From Zea mays (taxonomy: Eukaryota > Streptophyta > Magnoliopsida > Poales > Poaceae), in assembly GCF_902167145.1 (NCBI RefSeq), contig NC_050097.1:44872095-44936094 (forward strand): a stretch of 64,000 nt of DNA, written 5' to 3'. Positions 34,894 to 44,234 of the stretch are shown here, piece after piece (position 1 is the stretch's first letter; each line of letters starts with the position of its first letter). The position numbers and the translations under genes are program-made. The notes below the pieces were generated by a model that saw nothing but the letters and a program-made list of their open reading frames with translations, did no database searches and was not told where the DNA came from.

Positions 34894-35156
34894 ATTTATT
34901 GTCACACCCGGTTTTAGAAGGCAAACCGAATGCGAACCATGTACGTGCCAGGATCAGTTATTCACGTACACAGCAGTTACATAACTTGGATATCATCACA
35001 CAGTGCTCAAATAGTATTAAAAGGGAAATAATAGTCGATTACATCATACGTCTGAGACGTCCATATAGTCCTTACAATAAATCAAAGTGCGGAAAAGAAA
35101 CGCAGATAAACGCGGCCTTCACAGGCAGCCAACTGGGGGTTGCCGCTAACCCACGC

Positions 35157-37689
35157 CTAGAACTCGTCGTAGTCTTGGAACTCCTGGAAGTCTCCTTCCA
35201 CAACTTCATCTTCTCCTGAGCAGTGGTTGCAATGCTGACAACCTGGGATGGGGGGGTTTGGTGTGTAGAGCAAGGGTGAGTACACATCAACATACTCAGC
35301 AAGTATCCTGTTTGGCTGTAGTGGACTAGCTTTATGTGGGGATAGGTCAAGCAGTTGCTTTTAGTTGGTCAGATTATTATTTCTAGTAGAGAAAGCCAAG
35401 TTTTAGATTTAACCCACGTTATTAACCCAAACGTACTCCTTTCCAAACGGAAAGAGTACCACTTACCAGCACCATAGTCATAACCAAAGCCATCGATCTC
35501 ATAGCCACCTGTACCATAATGTCTCTGATCAAGTACCACTAATCACTGGAGCTCCCTTGGCCGCTCATAACCGCGAGCACGGCTGATATATCAGTTTTCA
35601 AACACTCTACAGAGGTTGTGCACTTTACCCACAAGCCGTGATTCCCTCTTGCCTCGGGCCGATCAAACCCTTAAACACTACCAAGGTGAATAGGCAGGGT
35701 CTCACTACGTAGCCTTTACAAAGATTCCCCGGGGCTGTAGCCGCCCGTTAGGTTTCCTAAATGTACCGCACTCCTCCCCAAGGGACAAATCAACCTTGGC
35801 AGAGCGAGCCGCATACACCGAGCCCCATTGACGGCACGACGGCGAAGCGAACTACACCCTAGATCCTCTAATTATTCAGCTAAGGGCAACCCATTCCACC
35901 CTCATGGTTGCACTGTTTTCCCGGGCGGTCATCCATAGAACAGGTCCTTACGGAGAGGCACTCGAGAAACCGCTCGAGCCCCCTTAAAGCCACAAGTACA
36001 ACATCATAATAAGAGAAGGGAAAACAGCGTATCATAGATAATCTCATCATGTTCATTGATTAGAGTTAAGCAATAGCATAAAGCTAAACAATAATAATCC
36101 AACCCAGATAGGTAAACAAGGACATGGATAACAAAAGCTAGTCAAACCTTAGGTATAAATATGTAAAGCGGGAGGTGAATTAAATAATGAATAGGACAGA
36201 GATAGGTCAAAGGACACTTGCCTCCACCAACCGACTGCTGCTCAGGGGCTTCTCCTGCGGGTTCTTCGGGTTCTCCGACCGGATCGTTCTCTATGCGAGC
36301 GCAAACATACATACATCCACATATTTAATACAAAAGAACAGTACACCATTTAATAGAATGCAATAAGTAAACAGACGTTCCACGCGGGCTCGCGAGTACG
36401 GTTAAGAGAGAAAGAGGAAACGACAGTCGAGAAACGATCACGTTACATGATTATAAATTAACCACTCGCTTAATGGATGGAAATTTAATGTAGACACTAT
36501 GTTTAGCGTAAAGTAAAGTCATGTTTCATGTCTAATCATTATAAGCAGGTGGAGATAAATAAAAAGGATGGTCGCGCGGCGAGACGCGCGACATAGCACT
36601 CTAAAACAAATTAAGAAGTTAACGACTCATCGCGCGACCGGGCACGCAACGAGACACTTCGCCTTGGTTATGAGGAGACGTTAAGCGTCACGCGACGAAA
36701 CGCACGACGGCATACGTCGACTAAACTGAGTCCAAAGTGGAACGTCGCGTGAATACACACGCGGCGTTACACCTTAAACAACCTGAAATTAAAATGGATC
36801 GTCGCGCGACTAAGCGCACGACGCAACACACAGATAGAATCTGAAATTAGACAATCCGTCGCGCGACGAAGCGCGCGACGCAGCACGCTAACTAACGGAG
36901 TTTGACATTAACCATCAACTAACAAAAATAATCACCACGAGCGCGGGCGAGCGGGGACACGGTCGGACGAGGCCGAGCGCGGGAACGGGCGGCCGAGCCG
37001 GGGCCGGGGCGGTTGAACCGGGGGGGCGGTTGAACCGGCCAGGGGCGGCTGGGCCGACCGGGGCCGCGCCGGGGACCGGAGGCCGCGCCGGGGGCCGCGC
37101 ACCGGCGAGCAGGGGCGGGCGGGATCGCCGCCGTGGGCCGGGGAGGGGCGGGGGGTGCCGCGCGGGCGGGCAGGGGGCGGGGAGCGCCGCCGCGGGCCGG
37201 GGGAGGGGCGGGCGCCGCCGCCGCTCGCGAGGGGAGGGGCGGGGAGCGCCGCCACGGCCGGGGGAGGGCGGGCGCCGCCGCGTGGGAGGGGGGAGGGGGA
37301 GCGCCGCCGACGGGGGCGGGGACGGGGTCGCCGCCGCGGCAGGGGGCGGGCGGGGCCGGCCGCGCCGCCGGCGAGCGGGAACGGGCAGGGGCGCGCGTGG
37401 GGAGGAAGAAGAGGAGGGAGAGAGAGAGAGAGAGAAGAAGGGGAGGGGAGGGGAGCTCACCTTGGGGTCCAAAATCCGGTGATCGCCGTCTCCAAATCCT
37501 AGGGCACCACGGGAGAGAGAGGTGGAAGAGGGAGAGGAGAGGTTGTTGCGCGGGAGATCCAAATGAGAGAGAGAGAGAAGGGGGGCGCATGGGGGGTTTG
37601 GGCGCCAGGGGCGCGCAGGGCCGGGCCGGATCGGGCCGGGCAGGGCTGGGCTGGGCTGGGCCGGGCCACTTCGCGGATCGAAAACCCAC
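35157..37689 (-). CDS. Candidate three-exon acidic mini-gene in element C LTR
   Basis: Exon 1 37689-37461 (ATG, MGFRSAKWPG start, Pro/Ser-rich, ends SPDFGPQ at AAG|GTGAGC), exon 2 36290-36222 (after GCATAG, before GGAG|GCAAGT; DPVGEPEEPAGEAPEQQSV) and exon 3 35215-35157 (after GCTCAG; GEDEVVEGDFQEFQDYDEF, stop). 229 + 69 + 59 nt make 118 codons plus a stop without a break. The start choice is uncertain because exon 1 is in GC-rich repeat-like DNA open in several frames. The design matches the mini-gene exons in element A and the solo LTR. The 5' LTR copy (46832 rightwards, 45626-45558, 44550-44492) has a homopolymer frameshift in exon 1. Function unknown. Confidence 0.5.
36563..36890. repeat. 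Hairpin repeat array in element C LTR
   Basis: Six imperfect units of the type GTCGCGCGACGAAGCGCGCGAC, near 36570, 36632, 36696, 36744, 36802 and 36860, spaced about 50-65 bases in AT-rich DNA. Each can fold back on itself. The same array is at 45905-46220 in the 5' LTR. Confidence 0.85.
36940..37450. other. Extreme GC island in element C LTR
   Basis: About 500 bases of nearly pure G and C on the + strand with GCCGGGGCC, GGGGAGGGGCGGG and GCGCCGCCG words, followed by AG repeats (37405-37440). It is open in many frames on both strands, which reflects composition. It lies between exons 1 and 2 of the mini-gene, so it would be an intron of it. The copy in the 5' LTR is 46290-46800. Confidence 0.85.
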
Positions 37690-37962
37690 GACGCGCGCGG
37701 ACCACTAAACGGAATTAAATCGCAAATCGAAATCCGGAACGGAACGAGACGAACACTCAACATCAGACCAAGAAATGTGCTTCGACATGATGCAACACCC
37801 ATGACACTTAGGTTTTGGTTTATACATGACACGAACACTTGTCACTATACTGGTTTGAAATTGGGAAGAATGAGCAAAACGGGGAAAGAGAAAAGAGAGT
37901 AACGCCCGAATTTGGTGAGAGAAAAGAAGAAAAAATTCTACCCCCAAATTCAGGGCGTTACA

Positions 37963-37980
37963 AACCTATCCCCCTTAAAA
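37963..37980 (-). promoter_or_regulatory. Element C polypurine tract
   Basis: Minus strand CTTTTAAGGGGGATAGGT directly before the 3' LTR. Confidence 0.85.
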
Positions 37981-37998
37981 GAATCTCGCCCTCGAGAT

Positions 37999-40900
37999 TC
38001 AAGGTTGGCTAGCAAAGAGCTCAGGGTATTTAGCCATCAGATCATCTTCACGCTCCCAGGTTGCTTCTTCCTTAGAGTGGTGATCCCATCTGACTTTGCA
38101 CATTCTGATGGTCTTCCTTCGGGTGACTCTGTCTGCAACCTCAAGGATTTGCACTGGCTTCTCAACGTAGGTCAAGTCCTCTTGGACTTCAAGACCTTCC
38201 ACTGGCAACTGCTCTTCTTGCACACGCAAGCACTTCTTCAACTGAGACACATGAAAGACATTGTGCACAGCAGACAAATTCTCTGGCAAACTGAGCTGAT
38301 AGGCCACTTCTCCTCGTCTTGCAAGAATCTGATACGGACCAATGTAGCGGGGTGCTAGCTTGCCTTTCACTCCGAACCTTCTGACTCCTCTGATCGGTGA
38401 CACTTTCAGATAGACAAAGTCTTCGACTTCGAAACTCAGCTCTCTTCTTCTTGTGTCTGCATAGCTTCGCTGTCTTGATTGCGCTATCTTCAGATTCTCT
38501 CGGACCATCTTGATGTTCTCTTCGTCTTCAAGCAGAATGTCTGGCCCAAACACTTGCTTCTCTCCAGGCTGATCCCATTGCAACGGAGTTCTGCAACTCC
38601 TTCCATAGAGCGCCTGAAATGGTGACATCTTCAAACTGGCCTGGTAACTGTTGTTATAGGAAAAATCTGCATAAGGCAATCGCTTGTCCCATCCAGACTG
38701 ATCTTGCAACGCACAGGCTCTCAACATGTCTTCAAGAATTTGATTAGTCCTTTCGGTCTGGCCATCTGTCTGCGGATGATATGCTGAACTGAAATTCAGA
38801 TGCGTGCCCAAGGCTTCATGCAACTGCTGCCAGAAATGGGAGGTGAACTGCGTTCCTCTGTCTGACACTATCTTCTTTGGCACACCATGAAGACAAACGA
38901 TCCGAGACATATACAACTCTGCCAATACTGCACTGCTGTAGTTGGTCTTGACAGGTATGAAGTGGGCTGACTTGGTCAAGCGGTCCACTACTACCCAAAT
39001 GGAATCGTAGCCGGCTCGAGTGCGAGGCAATCCGACTATGAAATCCATACCGATTTCGTCCCATTTCCATTGAGGGATCTGCAACGGTTGCAACAATCCT
39101 GTTGGTCTTTGGTGCTCTGCCTTAATTCTTCGACAACTATCACACATAGCCACATGCTCTGTGATTTCCCTCTTCATTCCGTACCACCAGAATTTCTTCT
39201 TCAGATCCTGATACATCTTCTCACTGCCAGGGTGAATCGAATAGGCTGTCTCATGAGCTTCCTTGAGGATCAACTCCCGAATGGACAGGACATTGGGAAC
39301 ACATAAGCGGTCTTTGAACCATATCACGCCTTCTGCATCTTCTCGAAAATCTTTGCCTCTGCCATCTAGAATCAGTCGCCGGATCTCACTGATCTTCTTA
39401 TCATTCTTCTGCGCTTCTTTGATTTCGCGCTCTAAGGTAGGTTCCAACTCAACTGTGACTCCTCGCGAATTGTTCAGAAATCCGAGACTCAACCTGTCAA
39501 ACTCCTTGGCCAACTCATAAGGCATCGGACGAGCGACCATCAGATTGACTTGACTCTTTCTGCTCAAAGCATCTGCCACTACGTTTGCTTTGCCTGGATG
39601 GTAATGAATCTCCAACTCATAATCTTTGATCAACTCTAACCATCTTCGTTGCCTCATGTTCAACTCTGACTGAGTGAATATGTACTTCAGACTCTTGTGA
39701 TCTGTGTAAACATCGCATTTCCGTCCATACAGATAGTGCCTCCATGTCTTCAGTGCGTGAACCACTGCTGCCAACTCTAGATCATGGATTGGGTAGTTCT
39801 TCTCATGAACCTTCAGCTGTCGGGACGAGTAAGCCACAACTCTTCCCTCTTGCATCAACACACACCCCAAACCGGTGTAACAAGCATCACAATACACCGA
39901 GAAGGGCTTGTGCACATCAGGCAAGACTAGGACAGGCGTTGTAGTCAACTTCTCTTTCAGCGCTTCAAAGGCCTCTTGGCATTTCTGGGTCCATTTGAAC
40001 TCAACTTTGTTGCCTAGCAACGCTGTCATTGGTTTCGCAATCTTCGAAAACCCTTCAATGAATCGCTGATAATATCCGGCCATTCCAATGAAACTCTTGA
40101 TTCCTCGAGCATCTGTTGGCGCTTTCCAGTTCAGAATGTCTGCCACTTTTTTCGGATCTACAGCCAATCCTTCTTTGTTGATTATGTGACCCAAGAACAG
40201 GACTTCATTGATCCAGAATTCACACTTGCTCAACTTTGCATACAACTGGTGCTCTCGCAATCTCTGCAACACCATCTTCAAATGATCTGCGTGCTCTTCT
40301 TCGCGTTGAGAATAAACCAGAATGTCATCAATGAATACCACCACAAACTTATCGAGATAATCCATGAACACACTATTCATCAAGTTCATGAAGAACGCTG
40401 GCGCATTGGTCAAACCAAAAGACATCACTGTGAACTCAGACAAACCATACTTGGTAATGAATGTCGTCTTCGGAATGTCCGAAGGTCGGATCCTGAGCTG
40501 ATGATAACCTGACCTCAGATCAATCTTGGAGAACACACTGGCTCCTCTCAACTGGTCGAACAGATCTTCTATTCTGGGCAAGGGATACTTGTTCTTGATC
40601 GTGACTTCATTCAAAGCTCGATAATCGATACACATCCTTTTGGTGCCATCTTTCTTTTCCACGAACAAGACAGGAGCGGCCCAAGGCGAGGTGTTTGGCC
40701 GAATGTAACCTTTCTCTGACAGCTCATCAATTTGCTTCTTAAGCTCAATCAACTCTGGTCCAGATATTCTGTAAGCTCTCTTAAAGATGGGGGCGGTTCC
40801 AGGAAGAAGCTATATGGCAAATTCAACTTTCCGCTCTGGTGGCATACCCGGTAAGTCCTTTGGAAACACATCCGGGAACTCGGACACAACCTTGATACTC

Positions 40901-42552
40901 TCAATTGGGTCTGCTTCACTGCTATCAACAGCTAGCTGATAACAACTTCCTTTCTTTGGCTCAGGCGGGACTAACTCGGTCACCACTTCCTCTCCTATTG
41001 GGGACACCAACTTGATTGTCCTTTTATCACAACTGATAACTGCCTGGTACTTATCTAGCCAATTCATCCCTAGGATGACATCTATTCCCTGAGTACCCAT
41101 TACTATAAGGTTGGCGGGAAACGCTATCCCCCTTATTTCCACACTTATATTCAAACAAATGCTATCGGCTCGAATTCTACCACCGGCTGAGTCAATTTGA
41201 ATGGGGGTTGACATGGTAGTAATTGGAAGATTATGTGCTTCTACCCATGATGCAGTAATGAAAGAATGCGTTGCTCCAGTATCAAATAACACTTCTGCAA
41301 TATGGGAGTCGACTGGGAACATACCTACTATCATGTCGGGGGTCTCCTGAACCGCTTCAGCCTCCAAGTGGTTCAGTCTCCCATGATTGTAAGGCGGCTG
41401 AGAGCGGTTGCCTGCTCCAGGCTGAGACACATTCTGCTTCGCTGGGGCATTGGGGCCTGGCTGCTGCTGGGCTACCTTCTTTGGACATTGCATCACCCAA
41501 TGGCCTTGCTCTCCACAGTGGAAACATGCCCTGTTTCCAACCTGAGCTGGTGCTGCCTGACTGCTCTGCTGGGCTGCTGGGGCAGGAAGACGAGGTGCCT
41601 GCTGATTCTGCCTCTGCAACTGACCTCCTGACTGATTGCTCTGACGGTTCTGGTACTGATGCTGAGGATACTGCCTTTGGAACTGCTGATACTGCTGAGG
41701 TGGACGCTGGTTCTGCCTGAACTGCTGAGGTTGATTGCCTGAGAAACGAGGACGGCTGCTGCTTCCAGGCTGGGGTCCACTGATCTTGCGCTTACGATCC
41801 TCCATCTCCTTACGCTTCCTCTCTGTCATGATTGCTCTGTCAATCAGGTGCTGGAATGTCGGGAAGGTGTGATTCATCAGTTGATACTGAAGAGGATCAA
41901 CCAAGCCTCTTAGGAAACGGTACTGTCGCTTGGCGTCAGTGTTGACATCTTCAGGAGCATAGCGAGACAATTGCAGAAACCTGTCTCGGTACTCACTGAC
42001 AGACAATGGCCCTTGCTTGAGGGCCAGGAACTCCTCCTTCTTCACTGTCATCAGACCTGCAGGAACATGGTACTGACGAAAGCTACCTCTGAACTCTTCC
42101 CAGGTGATGGCGTCAGGGTGGGCATGGGTGGCGAGGTAAGACTCCCACCATGACTGGGCTGCTCCTCTCAACAGACGGGGACCGTACAGGACTTTCTCCC
42201 TGTCATCGCACTGAGCGGTATGCAACTCCCGCTCCACAGTGCGCAGCTAGTCTTCAGCATCCATGGGGTCAGAAGAATGAGCTAACGTTGGTGGATGGCC
42301 TCTCATGAATTCAGCACGCTTGTCTCTGGGCATCTGAGGCTGAGGCTGAGGTGGTGCCTGCTGCTGCTGCTGCTGCTGAATGGCGGCCAGAGTCTGACCG
42401 ATGGCTTGAACTGCCTGAGTCTGCATCAGAAACATCTGCTCGATGGACATTGGGGGCGGGGGTGGCAGGTGCTGCTGCTGAGGCACCTCCTCCTATTGAG
42501 CGGCTCGCTCCTGCTGAGCACGCCTTCCTCCTCTGTGCCTGTTCTCTGACAT
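37999..42552 (-). pseudogene. Element C gag-pol polyprotein, three in-frame TAG codons
   Basis: One frame of 1517 codons plus stop. Gag: MSENRHRGG start at 42552, Gln-rich stretch, Retrotrans_gag core (GAAQSWWESYL, SVSEYRDRFLQLSRYAPED), CCHC knuckle CFHCGEQGHWVMQC near 41510. Protease FDTGATHSFIT near 41280. Pol (from 40752): RT with [10 protein letters not shown] (residues 138-147), RNase H with [12 protein letters not shown] and [15 protein letters not shown], integrase HHCC and DDE core ([34 protein letters not shown]), and a chromodomain at the end ([20 protein letters not shown]). TAG codons at 42493-42495, 42247-42249 and 40810-40812 are the only breaks. A chromodomain directs insertion to certain chromatin in this lineage. 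Confidence 0.92.
42247..42249 (-). other. In-frame TAG in element C gag
   Basis: TAG after DPMDAED where the family has W (TGG); one G-to-A change. The two other TAG codons (42493-42495, 40810-40812) fit CAG to TAG. Confidence 0.75.
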
Positions 42553-42906
42553 CTGCAGAATGCAACCACACATCAGAACTGATCTAGCAAATCTTGCAGC
42601 ATAAGAAAAGAGTATAGAATTCTTCAACAGCACTGAATAGATGAGCATCTTCACTGATCTCCAACACAGACCACACAGCCTCTCAGATAAAAAGGAAAGT
42701 GGAACAAAAGGTTTCCCAACTATATAACTAACTCCATTAACATAATAGGTAAACCAAAATGCAGGGGATACCCACACTCTAGTGACAATCATTACAAAGA
42801 TCCAAACCAAACATAGTTCATCATGACAAACATAAATGCACAGGATATAGCAAACTACCCTGTCTAACTAAGACTAACTAAGACCGAGACTAACGCTAAG
42901 ACTGAA

Positions 42907-42929
42907 GCTTCTATGTATATATATATATC
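42907..42929. repeat. TA microsatellite
   Basis: TATATATATATAT run between the extra ORF and gag of element C. Confidence 0.8.
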
Positions 42930-42959
42930 GTATTAATTACAAGATCCAACTCTAACGAG

Positions 42960-43973
42960 CTATGGTTCTAGATTTATCTTGGTCTTGCAGTCGGGGTTGC
43001 CATAAGACTGGTGTCCACGCCGAGGTGAGCGGTACGGGTGCTGAGTCCCGACGGGAGCGGGGGAACCACCATCCAGGTGACGACGTTCCGCGCGCTCAGC
43101 CCACAGCAGGGCGATCTCAGCACGAGCCCTACTCAGCTCGTCTAGTGCATGGTCCAGCTCCGTGTTTAGCACGGCGGCTAGGTTGACTGTGCTGCTCAAC
43201 CTAGGATTGCCCTCACCGACAGGTGAGACAATCACGCCTCCTGTGCTGCCAGATGGACGGTGGGGGTAATACTTCAGGTCAAGACCGTCAGCTACCCCAC
43301 CGAAAATCGAGCAGTAGTGTGAAAGCGCACGCCGTGCAGCATCTTGCATGGCTGCCTCAGCTGAGTCCCGCTCAGAGATAGAATAGTGCTCTGAGCAGGC
43401 CTCCGCACCCTGGAGACTGTTCTCCGGACGGCGCACCAAGCAGGTCGCCTCCCAGCGGTCCGGGTAGACCCTGCGACTGTGCTGGTAGACCACACAGCGA
43501 TACTCGATGGACCAAGTATGCCGGTTAAGTGCCCGACGTAGCAGGGTGTCGAGCGCATCGTGGAAGTGACACCCGCGAGCAGCGTCGCGAGTGATGGATC
43601 GAGCAATCCATCCTTCCGGCTCATGGTTAGCAGAGAGGTCGATGTCGTGGCTCGAGCTGTCGTCGCCACCTCCGTCGTCTGGGTCTCCTCCAGCAGCTAC
43701 TCCAGAGGCTGGGGCGCCCAGTGGTGGTGCAGGGGGCGCCTCCAGAGGAAGCACGGGGGAGCAGCTCCTCACGGACTCTATCTCCTGTTGGAGCGAGAAG
43801 GAAGAGCCCTGCTGCTCCTGTCGTCGACGTTCCTGCTCCTCATGCAGGCGGTGGTGCAGTCTCTCCAAGTGGCTGGACTGTCCGGCCACGGGACGGCGAA
43901 GCGGACGCTCAGCAAGGCGGGAGGGTAAGAAGGGGATGACAGACTTTCGTGCAGTGTGTCTAAGTCGAGCCAT
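42960..43973 (-). CDS. Extra ORF of element C, 337 aa, between 5' LTR and gag
   Basis: Open from MARLRHTARKS at 43973 to TAG at 42960-42962, on the same strand as gag-pol and upstream of it by about 400 bases. Basic N-terminus, Glu/Gln/Arg-rich coil (residues about 40-65), Pro/Asp-rich linker (70-110), then residues about 150-222 (SIEYRCVVYQ, RWEATCLVRR, SAEAAMQDAARRALSHY), whose strand-strand-helix order and closing AA..AL helix recall a dsRNA-binding fold. A likely coiled coil follows at about 268-300 (ELDHALDELSRARAEIALL). Normal chromovirus genes do not include it. Being intact in a recent insertion suggests use. A translation start ahead of gag would need splicing or re-initiation for gag-pol. 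dsRBD-like is my inference. Confidence 0.75.
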   Translation of the reverse strand: MARLRHTARKSVIPFLPSRLAERPLRRPVAGQSSHLERLHHRLHEEQERRRQEQQGSSFSLQQEIESVRSCSPVLPLEAPPAPPLGAPASGVAAGGDPDDGGGDDSSSHDIDLSANHEPEGWIARSITRDAARGCHFHDALDTLLRRALNRHTWSIEYRCVVYQHSRRVYPDRWEATCLVRRPENSLQGAEACSEHYSISERDSAEAAMQDAARRALSHYCSIFGGVADGLDLKYYPHRPSGSTGGVIVSPVGEGNPRLSSTVNLAAVLNTELDHALDELSRARAEIALLWAERAERRHLDGGSPAPVGTQHPYRSPRRGHQSYGNPDCKTKINLEP

Positions 43974-44218
43974 CTACAAAAGACATCGCAAGCAAAAGGG
44001 TGAGAACAGAATCAATATGACCAGCAAATAATGAATCATAAGTAAATGAAGGATTAGAATAAAACACAATTTTTCAGCAAGGTATAATATATAGTAGAAC
44101 ATAGGTTTGGTCGGTATGACCAACTTTTGAAGGGATATCAAAGTCAAGGCAGGGACAGAGGTCTATAGTTCTTAGAACGACCATCCCATTCTAGGTTAGC
44201 GGTCCTACAGTCAGCACG

Positions 44219-44230
44219 GCTTTGATACCA
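44219..44230 (-). promoter_or_regulatory. Element C primer binding site
   Basis: Minus strand TGGTATCAAAGC, one base different from the initiator tRNA-Met complement TGGTATCAGAGC, four bases inside the 5' LTR. Confidence 0.82.
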
Positions 44231-44234
44231 CTTA

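Larger units (their letters stand above)
34900..37962 (-). repeat. Element C 3' LTR
   Basis: 3063 bp, TGTCACACCCGGTTTTAGAA to CAGGGCGTTACA on the + strand. Holds GC-rich hairpin repeats (36560-36890), an extremely GC-rich block (36940-37440) and the mini-gene exons. Part of it (GTAAAGGCTACGTAGTGAG on the minus strand) matches element A's LTR, so the two families are related. Confidence 0.9.

Noticed and set aside
36915..37838. Long Pro/Ala/Arg-rich and Gly/Arg-rich ORFs on both strands
   Set aside because: Open frames in up to four phases reflect extreme GC content; the same occurs in the other LTR at 46251-47274. Only the part used as exon 1 of the candidate mini-gene is kept, with low confidence.
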